Of a stretch of 64,000 nucleotides of DNA, positions 50,382 through 59,543 are shown piece after piece. The DNA is from JANOYJ01 sp963792485 (lineage in GTDB: Bacteria > Pseudomonadota > Alphaproteobacteria > Rhizobiales > Rhizobiaceae). The DNA lies in contig CAWBWL010000007.1 of NCBI GenBank assembly GCA_963792485.1, forward strand, positions 868,001 to 932,000. Reading direction: 5' to 3'. The notes under the pieces are model-generated. The model saw only the letters and a program-made list of their open reading frames with translations. It had not been told where the DNA came from and searched no databases. Position numbers and translations under genes: made by a program. Position 1 is the stretch's first letter. Every line of letters starts with the position of its first letter.

Positions 50382-52053
50382 TTCCGGGCTTTCCTCTCGG
50401 CTTTGCGCCAAACGGCTTGGGTCCGCGCGGCGGCAGGGCGTCCGTAGGCCCTGAACCCGGGCGCTTGGCATCGCGCGCGCCAAATGACCTTGGCGGCTTG
50501 CCACCCCCCGCAGGGCGGCTTTCGCTCACGCCGCCGGTCTCAGCGCGGGGCGGACGTGCCCTTACAGGCCGGTCTTCACGAGTGGGACGCTCGCCACGGG
50601 GCGGCCGCGAATCCTTGACGCCCGGTCCTGCCCGCTTGGCATCGCGCGCAGCAAATGGTTTTGGCGCGCGCTGGCGCTCTGGCGGCCTGACGGTTTCGGA
50701 AGAGCGGTTTTCGTTGACACCCCCATTTTCATCTCGGGGCGGGCGCGCCCTTACCGGCCGGTCTTCGCGGTTCGGACGCTCTGCCCGTGGCGCACGGAAT
50801 GCGCCGCCCGTCCGCTCGCCCGATGGCGCGGCGCGGTCGAGCCTCGGCCTGCCCGCGCGCGGGGTAAATCCACGTTTTTCCTGTTTTTCATCGGTCTTTT
50901 CAGCCGGTTTTGCCGATCTGGGGCGCGCGCCGGGCGCGGTCCAGACATTGGCCCCGCGATTGCCCTTGCCGGACTTGGTGTCAAGACGATCAAGGGCATC
51001 GAAGCGCTTGGCGGTTTCGCGCTTTTGCCGCGAGACAATCGGGTTGTCAGTCCCGCCCACCCATTCGCCATGACGGCGCGGCATGGGTCTTTCAGCAAAC
51101 TCCTTGCGCTCGGAACGCCGCTCCTCGGATTTCACCGGCTTGTTGGAGAACGGGCGGGAAACCGGCACCTCAAAGTTCGCACCGGATTCCTCAATCAATT
51201 TGTCGCCAAGCTGGTCGCGCAGAATGCGGCCTTTGATCTCCAGCACCGACCCTTCCGCAAGGTCTCCCAATTGAAAGGGCCCAAACGAGATGCGGATCAG
51301 CCGGTTCACATTCAGACCAAGCGAGCCCAGCACATTCTTGACCTCGCGGTTCTTGCCTTCGCGCAGACCAAGCGTGATCCAGACATTCGATCCCTGCTCG
51401 CGCTCCAGCTCCGCTTCTATCGAGCCATAGAAGACGCCTTCAACCGAAACTCCCTCCTTGAGCTTGTCGAGCTGTTCCTGCGTGACCTTGCCAAAGGCAC
51501 GCACGCGGTAACGGCGCAGCCAGCCGGTTGTTGGTAGCTCAAGCGCGCGCGCCAGGCCGCCATCATTGGTCAGGAGCAGCAGCCCCTCTGTGTTGATATC
51601 GAGCCGCCCCACTGAAATGACGCGCGGCATGTCTTTTGGCAGCGCCTCAAACACCGTCTTGCGCCCCTCGGGATCCTTCGAGGTTGTCACAAGTCCGGTG
51701 CGCTTGTGGTAAAGCCAGAGCCGGGTGCGCTCGATGGGCGGCAGGTCCTGTCCGCTGACGGTGATCTTGTCACTGGCGCGCACATTGATGGCGGGACTTT
51801 GCAAGACAACGCCGTTTACGGTCACCCGCCCCTGCGCAATCAGTTGCTCGGCATCACGGCGCGAAGATATACCGGCGCGCGCGAGCCGCTTGGCAATGCG
51901 CTCGGAAGGCTCCTCCGCTTCAGCGGGAGCATTGCCCTCGCCAAAGCTGCTTTTCCGTTTGAATCCAGTACTTTGCGCACGCGGCGGCCTTGCATCGCTC
52001 CTTCGCGGAGTAAAGGGTTTGGCAGTTCGCGGCGGGCGTTCTTCATCAGACAT
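50362..52053 (-). CDS. rluB: 23S rRNA pseudouridine synthase RluB/RsuA family with long basic tail
   Basis: A 563-residue protein. After a short basic N-terminus comes an S4 RNA-binding domain (SERIAKRLARAGISSRRDAE, QGRVTVNGVVLQSP). The synthase domain follows with VISVGRLDINTEGLLLLTND (catalytic Asp in GRLD) and WITLGLREGKNREVKNVLGS. From about residue 290 a long Arg/Pro/Gly-rich, presumably disordered tail follows, with two imperfect repeats of RPTREDRPVRARPPR. Rhizobial RluB proteins often have such tails. The gene is uninterrupted and divergent from tadA. Confidence 0.9.
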   Translation of the reverse strand: MSDEERPPRTAKPFTPRRSDARPPRAQSTGFKRKSSFGEGNAPAEAEEPSERIAKRLARAGISSRRDAEQLIAQGRVTVNGVVLQSPAINVRASDKITVSGQDLPPIERTRLWLYHKRTGLVTTSKDPEGRKTVFEALPKDMPRVISVGRLDINTEGLLLLTNDGGLARALELPTTGWLRRYRVRAFGKVTQEQLDKLKEGVSVEGVFYGSIEAELEREQGSNVWITLGLREGKNREVKNVLGSLGLNVNRLIRISFGPFQLGDLAEGSVLEIKGRILRDQLGDKLIEESGANFEVPVSRPFSNKPVKSEERRSERKEFAERPMPRRHGEWVGGTDNPIVSRQKRETAKRFDALDRLDTKSGKGNRGANVWTAPGARPRSAKPAEKTDEKQEKRGFTPRAGRPRLDRAAPSGERTGGAFRAPRAERPNREDRPVRARPPRDENGGVNENRSSETVRPPERQRAPKPFAARDAKRAGPGVKDSRPPRGERPTREDRPVRARPPRAETGGVSESRPAGGGKPPRSFGARDAKRPGSGPTDALPPRGPKPFGAKPRGKPGNADRRR

Positions 52054-52120
52054 TGTGCTAGGCAGACCTCATGGTTCGGGCTACCTATCAGGTCGCTTCA
52101 AAGCTTGCGAGGGAAAACGC

Positions 52121-52573
52121 TTGGCCAAACCGGACTTCATGCAGCTGGCGCTTGAACAAGCCAAGCACGCAGCAACGCGCGGCGAAGTGCCGGTCGGCGC
52201 GGTGCTTGTGAAGGACGGCGAGATCATTTCCTCTGCCGGAAACCGGACGCGTGAACTTTCAGACCCAACTGCGCATGCGGAGATGGTCGTCATCCGCGAA
52301 GCGGCAAGACTACTGCAGAATGAGCGGCTGGAAGGCTGCGATCTCTATGTGACGCTGGAGCCCTGTGCCATGTGCGCCGGAGCCATTTCCTTCGCACGCC
52401 TGCGCCGGCTTTATTATGGCGCGGACGACCCTAAAGGCGGGGCAGTGGACAATGGACCACGGTTTTTTGCGCAGGCAACCTGCCACCATGCGCCGGAAGT
52501 CTATCCAGGTTTGTCGGAGAGTGAAGCCTCAGCGCTTCTCAGACATTTTTTTGGCGACTTGCGGCCGCGTTAA
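52121..52573 (+). CDS. tadA: tRNA-specific adenosine deaminase TadA
   Basis: About 150 residues. The TTG at 52121 has a GAGG ribosome site nine bases before it, and an ATG at 52139 is an alternative start. The zinc deaminase motifs are complete: PTAHAEMVVIREAARLL (HAE) and TLEPCAMCAGAISFARLRRL (PCxxC). TadA converts A34 to inosine in the tRNA-Arg anticodon wobble position. Its stop overlaps the stop of the convergent lipoprotein gene. Confidence 0.95.
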   Translation: MAKPDFMQLALEQAKHAATRGEVPVGAVLVKDGEIISSAGNRTRELSDPTAHAEMVVIREAARLLQNERLEGCDLYVTLEPCAMCAGAISFARLRRLYYGADDPKGGAVDNGPRFFAQATCHHAPEVYPGLSESEASALLRHFFGDLRPR

Positions 52574-53185
52574 AGCCAAGGCACGAAATCGCGCCAATTG
52601 CGGCCTTTGCCTTTTGTGGCTTCGCGCTTCAGGCGGCGCTCTTTTTTCTTCTCGTCTTCGCCGACATCACCGACGGGCGCTGTCTCGGCAGGCTGGCGAT
52701 AGTCCAGCGGCGGCTCGGAGAGGAAGGCGCGTGAATTGGGTGAGCCGGCGGTGTTGGCCTTGCGCGCGGCGCGGAAACGGGCCTGTTGCTCTTCCGGCGT
52801 CAGCTGGCCTTCCTGCACGCCAAAGCCGTCATTCTTGATCGTCGGCACAAACAGCGGGTCATCCTGCGCGGCGGTGGCTTCGGCTTTCAGCCGGGCGCGG
52901 CGTTCCTCCGGGGATTCCGGCCAATTGGCAGACGCCTTGGCGCTTTCCTGCGGCGGCTGGCAATGCCGCTCCGGCTGCGGGGCGCACTAGCTCAGGGCGC
53001 GGCGCGTAGTCGATTTTCTCTTTCTGGCCTTTAGGAACCACATTGGCGACATTGCTGACATCTTCCAGCAATTGCGAGCCTGCGGTCTTGCCGGTTCCAT
53101 AGGTCGGCGAGGAGACGCAGCCCGAGAGCGCGATGCCTGAAGCTCCTGCAAGGAGGAGCGCCAAGATGGGGTTGCGAAGTGCCAT
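52570..53185 (-). CDS. Putative outer-membrane lipoprotein near ileS (one frameshift)
   Basis: About 200 residues when joined. The ATG at 53185 gives MALRNPILALLLAGASGIAL followed by the lipobox LSGC, so Cys is lipidated. The early part reads VSNVANVVPKGQKEKIDYAP; the frame shifts near 52,960, and the rest has SPEERRARLKAEATAAQDDP, LTPEEQQARFRAARKANTAG and a charged C-terminus ending WRDFVPWL. In rhizobia a comparable lipoprotein follows ileS-lspA, and it somewhat resembles BamF/DUF3035. I treat that as uncertain. No lspA is found between it and ileS here. Confidence 0.6.
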
Positions 53186-53303
53186 TTGCCGTATCACCAA
53201 TTTAAGCCAGAGGCCCTCTTGCCGCAAAATCCGGCAAGACGATGGCCGTTCTTACCGAAGTTGGGCAGGGGCGACAATGCTTGTTTGCCGCCCTTCCCCG
53301 ATT

Positions 53304-56300
53304 CAAATCCGCCCCAGCGCCTTCAATTCCCTGAGCGCGGCGGCGTCGCGGGCCGAAACGTCCGGATAGTCCGGGTCGGAGCCGACGTCTTGAGTGTAGC
53401 GCCACGAGCGGGCGCATTGGCGTCCGTTCGGCCGGTGCAGGGACGACCGCCGACATCAAATACGTCGGTCGGTAGCCAGGCGGCCCGTTACCAATTTCTA
53501 AGTCGCTGCCAGATGTGTTATGCAGATTTCGGCAAAATCGGCGTTTTGGATCACGTCCTGCGCCCAACCTTCCATTCGGAAACAGTCGATTCCAACATAT
53601 ATGGCCGGTGCAGCCTCCAGCGAGGAGCCAATTTTCTTGTTCGCGCGCTCCAGTTCCAGTGCTCCCGTGACTACGCGGCGCACGTTTTCGACATGAAGTC
53701 CCAGTTCTTCGCCAGAGCGTCGTTGCGCCAGTTGGCGGGCACGTCGGGGAACTGCTCCAGGTGGACCGATTTCGCGTCAGGATAGCGCGACGAGCCAAGC
53801 CTCTTCCGTGGTGAAGGGCAGCAGCGGCGCGGTCCATTTGACCATGCAATCGAAAATATGCCGCACCACCTCAATCGCCGCTTTGCGCTTGGCGCTCGAG
53901 GGCGCGTCGCAATAGAGCGCGTCCTTGCGGATGTCGAAGTAGAAGGCCGACAGCTCGACCACCATGAAATCCATCAGCGTCTTGGTGATCTTGCGGAACT
54001 CGAAAGCGTCATAGCCCGCGCGCACCTGCTCATCGAGCTGTGAGAGGCGGTGCAGCATCAGCTGTTCCAGCTCCGGCATGCTCGTTGACCGGCGTGACCT
54101 CGCCCTCATCATGCGCCAGCGTGCCGAGCATCCAGCGCATGGTGTTGCGGTATTTGCGGTAGGCGTCGACGGCCGTCTTCAGGATTTCCGGCCCGATGCG
54201 CAGATCATCGGAATAGTCGGATGAGGCGACCCAGAGGCGCAAGATATCGGCGCCGGAGTCCTTGATGACCTGCTGCGGCGCAACGATATTGCCGAGCGAC
54301 TTCGACATTTTGCGCCCGTCTTCGGCGAGCACAAAGCCATGGGTGAGCACGGCGTCATAGGGCGCGCGCCCCGCGTGCCGCAGCTTTCGAGCAAGGACGA
54401 ATGGAACCAGCCGCGGTGCTGGTCGGAGCCTTCAAGATAAAGATCGGCTGGCCATTTCAAATCCGGGCGCTCTTCGAGGCAGAAGGCGTGGGTGCAGCCG
54501 GAATCGAACCAGACATCGAGAATATCGCGGACCTGTTCCCAATTGTCAGGGTCGTCTACAAAGCCATCAAGGAACCGCGCTTTCGCGCCGTCCTTGTACC
54601 AGGCGTCGGCGCCTTCTTCGGCAAAAGCGGCCATGATCCGGTCGGCAAGTTCTTGAGAGGCGTTGAAGCCCTCGCCGGGGATGAGCTGTCCCGTTTCCTT
54701 GTGGCGGAACACCGAGATCGGCACCCCCCACGCCCGTTGCCGTGACAGCACCCAGTCCGGGCGCTGCGCGATCATGGCGTTGAGGCGGTTTTTGCCTGCA
54801 GGCGGGGACGAAGCGGGTGGCTTCGATGGCGGCGAGGGAGGTGGAGCGGAGGCGTTGCGCTGCTGCCAGCGCATCCGCCGCATTCGGGGGAAGGCTCGGC
54901 AGCCGTGTCCTTGTCCATATGCACAAACCATTGCGGCGTGTTGCGGAAGATCACCGGCTTTTTCGAGCGCCATGAATGCGGGTATTCATGCTTGACGCGG
55001 CCGCGGGCGAAGAGATTGTTCGCCGCGATCAGGGCCTTGATGACAGCTTCATTGGCGTCGCCCTTCTTGCCTGACTATCGATCACAGCACCCGCGCGGGA
55101 CCGCCAGCACGGTCCGGCCCGAAGCCCGGCGCGTCCTTGGTATAGAAGCCGGCGTCATCGACCGGGAACGGGATCGCGGACGTCAGATGACCCGCGCTTC
55201 AAGCGTCGCGGGCATTGGAAGTCCAGATTTCAAAGTCATCGCGGCCATGGGAGGGCGCGGTGTGGACAAAGCCAGTGCCTGCGTCATCGGTGACGTGCTC
55301 GCCATCGAGGAGGGGGACTGGGGAACCATAGGAGCCTAGAATCTGCTGATCGAAATCTGCTACGAAGTCGGGTGGGCGCAACACGATGGGAATCAGCCGG
55401 AACTCCTCGAGCAACTCCGAGAGCATTTTCGCTTTTCAGCACAGCATTCAGCTAATGACCTTGCAAAGATAAGCTTCTCGCCACCCTTGGGCCAAACGCG
55501 TTTTCCGCAGAAGCTACGTAAAGCCATAACCTTCCGCTAGCGAGTCCGCGAAAACAAACTTGTCCCGATAGGATGGCCCAAAGTCGTTCTCTTGGTTGAG
55601 CACAAAATAGAGGCCGTACGAGATCTTCGATGAAAAACAGACGGCGCGGTTCCCCGGAATTGTCCAAGGCGTGGTTGTCCAGATTACAATGAGGCAGTCC
55701 TCAAGTGAGGCATCTTCAACAAACGCGCTCCAATCCCTATTGCTGATTGGGTTACCTTCTTGATTTAGTTGATCTTTGGCCAACAGTTTGGTCGTGGATG
55801 CGTCAAGTTCCTTGTTGAAATACTTGACCGGAAACTTCACCCAAACCGCGTCGCTCTCATAGATCTCATACTCAACCTCCGCCTCCGCCAGCGCCGTCCT
55901 CTCCACCACCGACCACATGACCGGCTTCGACCCCCGGTACAGCTGCCCGCTCATGGCGAACTTCATCAGCTCGCCCGCGATCTTGGCTTCGGCCTTGTAG
56001 GCCATGGTCAGATACGGATCGTGGAAATCGCCGACCACGCCGAGGCGCTGGAACTCTTCGGACTGGACGCCGACCCAATGGGTGGCGAATTCGCGGCATT
56101 GGCGGCGGAACTCGTTGATTTCCACCTCGTCCTTGTTCTTGCCCTTGGCGCGGTATTCCTCCTCGATCTTCCATTCGATCGGCAGGCCGTGGCAGTCCCA
56201 GCCGGGGACGTAGTTGGAATCATAGCCGCGCATCTGGAATGAGCGCGTGATGACGTCTTTGAGGATTTTATTGAGCGCATGGCCGATATGCAGATGGCCG

Positions 56301-56491
56301 TTGGCATAGGGCGGGCCGTCATGCAGCACATATTTCGGCCGCCCCGCCGCGTCCTCGCGCAGGCGTTTGTACAGGTCCATCTCCTGCCAGCGCTTGACCG
56401 TCAGCGGCTCCTTTTCAGGCAGCCCCGCGCGCATCGGGAAATCGGTCTTCGGCAGATAAAGCGTCGTTGAATAGTCAACAGTCTCGGTCAT
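53304..56491 (-). CDS. ileS: Isoleucyl-tRNA synthetase IleS (many frameshifts)
   Basis: About 1,060 codons. The ATG at 56491 begins MTETVDYSTTLYLPKTDFPM. The class-I signature HLHIGHALNKILKD and the tryptophan WDCHGLPIEWK are in the first 330 residues. The editing domain (VIWTTTPWTIPGNRAV), DAGTGFVHTAPSHGRDDFE, the KMSKS loop (GRKMSKSLGN), and the anticodon-binding part ending SDPDYPDVSARDAAALRELK and the stop at 53304 are each in different frames. At least eight single-base shifts occur between 55,514 and 53,400. Since IleS is essential, these are probably assembly errors. A mid-gene patch (about 55.3-55.9 kb) looks more A/T-rich than its flanks. IleS attaches Ile to its tRNA and edits Val. 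Confidence 0.9.
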
Positions 56492-56689
56492 CATGCAATC
56501 CATACGGCCGCGCGGCAGCGCTTGGCCAAATCAGGTTTCGTCTCTTGTGAAATTTTGGCTGCCAAAGCAACCGTCATCCGGCCTCAAGCGCGATTGCGCG
56601 AAGCCGGGGGCGTAATTCGTATGATGACGCTCAAGAACATGGGAGGGGTATAGCGGATGACGGTTAAGGAATAAAGGGCGTTTGTAATT

Positions 56690-56720
56690 TGTGCCATTTG
56701 CGCATATATCTATGGGCACA
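56690..56720. promoter_or_regulatory. Inverted repeat in the Xre/RES promoter
   Basis: TGTGCCAT at 56690-56697 and ATGGGCACA at 56712-56720 form an imperfect inverted repeat around A/T-rich DNA (GCATATATCT) that looks like a -10 region. It lies just upstream of the antitoxin ribosome site. Autorepression by the antitoxin is the usual arrangement in such systems and is inferred here. Confidence 0.5.
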
Positions 56721-56737
56721 TGGCAAAGGAGGCCGAT

Positions 56738-57100
56738 ATGTCTGCTGCATCTGCATTGGCGAGGTCTGTCATGATGCCAAGTGAACTCGATTCACTTACC
56801 AAGCACGGATTTTCCAATGACGAGATTTATAAGATTGTCGCGCCGAGGCGCACGCTGGCGCGCAGGAAGGCGAACAATGAGCAGTTTTCTGACGTCGAGG
56901 CGGACCGGGTGTTTAGGCTGCAGCGGATTGTCGAGATGGCCGAACGCATATTCGCTGACCCAGACCGGGCGCATCGCTGGCTGCGCAAAGAGAATCGGGC
57001 GCTGAACAAGGCAATTCCTTTGGAATTGCTTGAGACAGAACGCGGCGCGCACATTGTTGAGGAGGAGCTTTACCGCATTGATTTTGGCATGTTCGCCTAG
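56738..57100 (+). CDS. Xre/MbcA/ParS-type antitoxin (DUF2384)
   Basis: 120 residues from the ATG at 56738, preceded by a strong AAAGGAGG ribosome site. The earlier ATG at 56720 lies inside the inverted repeat. The N-terminal part (SELDSLTKHGFSNDEIYKIV, RRTLARRKANNEQFSDVEAD) is the Xre-like DNA-binding region. The C-terminal DUF2384 motif is HRWLRKENRALNKAIPLELL, then RIDFG. It pairs with the RES-domain toxin three bases downstream. Members neutralise the toxin by occupying its active site and repress their own operon. Confidence 0.88.
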   Translation: MSAASALARSVMMPSELDSLTKHGFSNDEIYKIVAPRRTLARRKANNEQFSDVEADRVFRLQRIVEMAERIFADPDRAHRWLRKENRALNKAIPLELLETERGAHIVEEELYRIDFGMFA

Positions 57101-57103
57101 AGA

Positions 57104-57544
57104 ATGCGAATCTGGCGGATATCCAACCACCTGAATCTATCAGGAATGGGCGGGGTGTTTGGCGCTAACCGCTGGAATGTAAAAGGTGTTCCTATGGTTT
57201 ATTGCGCCGATCACCCGTCAACGGCGCTTCTGGAGACGATTGTGCATATGACGGATGACCTCTTGCCGAGGTCCTACCAGCTTCTCGCTATCGAGGCGCC
57301 GGACGCGATCGACATAGAAAAGCCATCACTGCCGGCAGACTGGGAAACGAGCGAGCGTGCCACGCGGCGTATTGGAACGGCTTTCGCGCGGGAAAACCGC
57401 GCGGCACTCATGATAATTCCGTCCGTCATCATGCCGCAGGCGCGCAACTATTTGCTCAATCCCAATCATCCTGACGCCAAAGACATCAAAATAGCTGAGA
57501 CTTGGCGTTACCCTTTTGACAGCCGTCTCTTAGCCAATTCCTAA
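57104..57544 (+). CDS. RES-domain toxin (NAD+-degrading family)
   Basis: A 146-residue protein starting MRIWRISNHLNLSGMGGVFG. The RES core is FGANRWNVKGVPMVYCADHP (the R of GxRW), then STALLETIVHM (the catalytic Glu). RES toxins such as MbcT and ParT degrade NAD+ or ADP-ribosylate targets, with the Xre antitoxin as partner. This one has the expected Arg and Glu. It follows the antitoxin gene with a three-base gap. Its stop (TAA 57542-57544) overlaps the ribF stop. Insertion between ribF and ileS suggests acquisition. Confidence 0.88.
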   Translation: MRIWRISNHLNLSGMGGVFGANRWNVKGVPMVYCADHPSTALLETIVHMTDDLLPRSYQLLAIEAPDAIDIEKPSLPADWETSERATRRIGTAFARENRAALMIIPSVIMPQARNYLLNPNHPDAKDIKIAETWRYPFDSRLLANS

Positions 57545-58518
57545 AACGACATCTTCCCATCCAGGGCCGAAACCGCCTTCACCCCCGCCAGCAGTGCCCG
57601 CGCCTCTTCCTCGTCGCGCTTCATTTGCGCCATCAACGGCTCCAGCCCGACGAACTTCAGCTCGGGACGCAGGAAGCCAAAGAACGACACGGCGCATATT
57701 TCGCCATAGAGATCATCGTCAAGATCAAACACATAGGTCTCAAGCAGCGTCACGCCATCTTCAGTGACGGTCGGACGGCGCCCAAAGCTTGCGACGCCGT
57801 CATGCAGCGATCCATCCGCGCGGCGGAAGCGGACGGCGTAGATGCCATGCGCGAGCCAGGTTTCGCGTGCGAGCGCCATATTGGCGGTTGGATAGCCGAG
57901 CGTGCGGCCCAGCTGTTTGCCATGCACCACTTCCGCCTCGACCAGATAGCGATATCCGAGCAGGCCCGCGGCTTGCGACACATCGCCCTGTGCCAGACAA
58001 TCCCGGATGCGGCTTGAGGAGACGACCGCGCCACCCTCGTCACGAAAGGCATCAATGAGCGTGACCTTGAAACCCTCGCGCTCGCCCGCTTCCATGAGAT
58101 AGGCCGGGCCGCCCTTGCGGTTTTTGCCGAAATGGAAATCAAAGCCGGTCACGACATGGCTGACTCGCAGGTTTTCCACCAGAATGTTATGTACGAAATC
58201 ATCAGCGGACATGCCGGAAAATTCGCGCGAAAACGGCTGCTCGATAACGCCGGCAAAACCCATCGCTTCCAGTATTTCCGCCTTAAGCCGGGGTGGCGTG
58301 AGCCGAAACACGGGTTGGTCGGGCTGAAACACCGTGCGCGGATGCGGCTCGAAGGTCAGCACAAGCGCGGGCTTGCCAAGCGCGTCTGCCAGCTCCAGCG
58401 CCTTTTCCAGAACGATTCGGTGTCCGCGATGAACCCCGTCAAAATTGCCGATGGCGACTACGCCGCCGCGCATTTCGCGCGGCAAATCTGAAAAACTCTC
58501 GAACCGCTGAATGGCCAT
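57541..58518 (-). CDS. ribF: Bifunctional riboflavin kinase/FMN adenylyltransferase RibF
   Basis: 325 residues from the ATG at 58518 (MAIQRFESFSDLPREMRGGV). The N-terminal adenylyltransferase has AIGNFDGVHRGHRIVLEKAL (HxGH-type) and VTGFDFHFGKNRKGG, then SSSRIRDCLAQGDVSQAAGL. The C-terminal kinase domain includes LGRTLGYPTANMAL and GIYAVRF. It makes FMN and FAD from riboflavin and is full length. It is followed by the HAD phosphatase gene upstream in the same direction. Confidence 0.95.
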   Translation of the reverse strand: MAIQRFESFSDLPREMRGGVVAIGNFDGVHRGHRIVLEKALELADALGKPALVLTFEPHPRTVFQPDQPVFRLTPPRLKAEILEAMGFAGVIEQPFSREFSGMSADDFVHNILVENLRVSHVVTGFDFHFGKNRKGGPAYLMEAGEREGFKVTLIDAFRDEGGAVVSSSRIRDCLAQGDVSQAAGLLGYRYLVEAEVVHGKQLGRTLGYPTANMALARETWLAHGIYAVRFRRADGSLHDGVASFGRRPTVTEDGVTLLETYVFDLDDDLYGEICAVSFFGFLRPELKFVGLEPLMAQMKRDEEEARALLAGVKAVSALDGKMSF

Positions 58519-58526
58519 GCCGCGCC

Positions 58527-59383
58527 TCACCACGCCAGCATCGGCATGGTTGCCACGGGCGCAACGCCATGCGCGTTCAGCCACGCCGCGAGTTTCTCAT
58601 TGTCCGGATTGCCGTGATTGCCATACTCTTTGGCGTGCACTCCGGCGGAAATGTACAGGACATCAAATCCACAATTCACCGCACCTTGGACGTCTGTCAG
58701 CAGTCCGTCGCCGATAGCAAGCACGTCGGACGCCTTGATCGAGCAGCCAAGAACCGCCTCGGCCTCGCGCTTGGCGAGGTCATAAATCGGTTGATGCGGT
58801 TTGCCGGCAAGCCCTACGCGCCCGCCCATTTGCTGATATTCGCGCGCTATTGCCCCGGCGCAGTAAATAAGCCGGGTGCCGCGCTCGACCTTGATGTCCG
58901 GATTGGCGCAGATCATCGGCAGATCGCGGGCGCGCATGCGCCGCAGCATTTCGAGATAGTCGGCAGGCGTTTCAACTTCATCATTGAACGGACCGGTGCA
59001 GACAACCATATCCGCTTCGCGTTCCTCGCAAAGGTCCACATCCAGTTCCTCATAGACAGTTTTCTGGTGTATGTCGTTGCCAATGTGAAATATCCGGCGA
59101 GGGCCTTCGGCGATAAGGCCGCGCGTGGCGTCGCCGGAGGTGACGACCCGGTCAAAGGCGGCGCGAGGAAACGCCGAGACTGACCCAGCTGCTCAATGAT
59201 CTTGTCACTGCGGCGCGCCGCGTTGGTGACAAGTACCACGGCAACGCCCTCTCCCCTTGCCTTCTCCAACGCAACTGCAGCTTCGGGGAATGACCATTCG
59301 CCATTATGCACCACGCCCCAAACGTCGCAGAATATCGCTTTGTAACTGGGCAAGATGTCGGAAAGTGAGGAGATAAAACGCAT
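58527..59383 (-). CDS. TIGR01459 HAD-superfamily hydrolase (one frameshift)
   Basis: About 285 residues when joined. The ATG at 59383 reads MRFISSLSDILPSYKAIFCD, and VWGVVHNG completes HAD motif I (DVWG). VVLVTNAARRSDKII is motif II. A shift near 59,165 breaks the frame. The rest continues DVDLCEEREADMVVCTGPFN, KPHQPIYDLAKREAEAVLGC and VLAIGDGLLTDVQGAVNCGF (motifs III/IV). This class-IIA subfamily regularly lies next to ribF. Its substrate is not known. Eight bases separate it from ribF. Confidence 0.88.
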
Positions 59384-59482
59384 ATGCGGCACCGGTTGTA
59401 AGGCGCGCTTCGCATACCGCAGGCGATTCACCCTGTCATCAGCTTTTGCTTTGCAGTGCCGCCCATCCATGCAAGAAACGGT

Positions 59483-59497
59483 TTACCAATCATTTAC
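59483..59497. promoter_or_regulatory. Degenerate CtrA-like site upstream of the EAL gene
   Basis: TTACCAATCATTTAC has two TTAC half-sites with a seven-base spacer, against the consensus TTAA-N7-TTAA. It lies about 47 bases upstream of the EAL gene's GTG start. The match is weak, so this is tentative. Confidence 0.3.
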
Positions 59498-59543
59498 CAT
59501 GGCTTTGATTGGCTGAAGCTGGTTTCTCCTTTCTGGGTGTCAC

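Noticed and set aside
53186..53303. Space for lspA between ileS and the lipoprotein gene
   Set aside because: Only 118 bases are present, far too short for lspA, and no part of it was recognised there.
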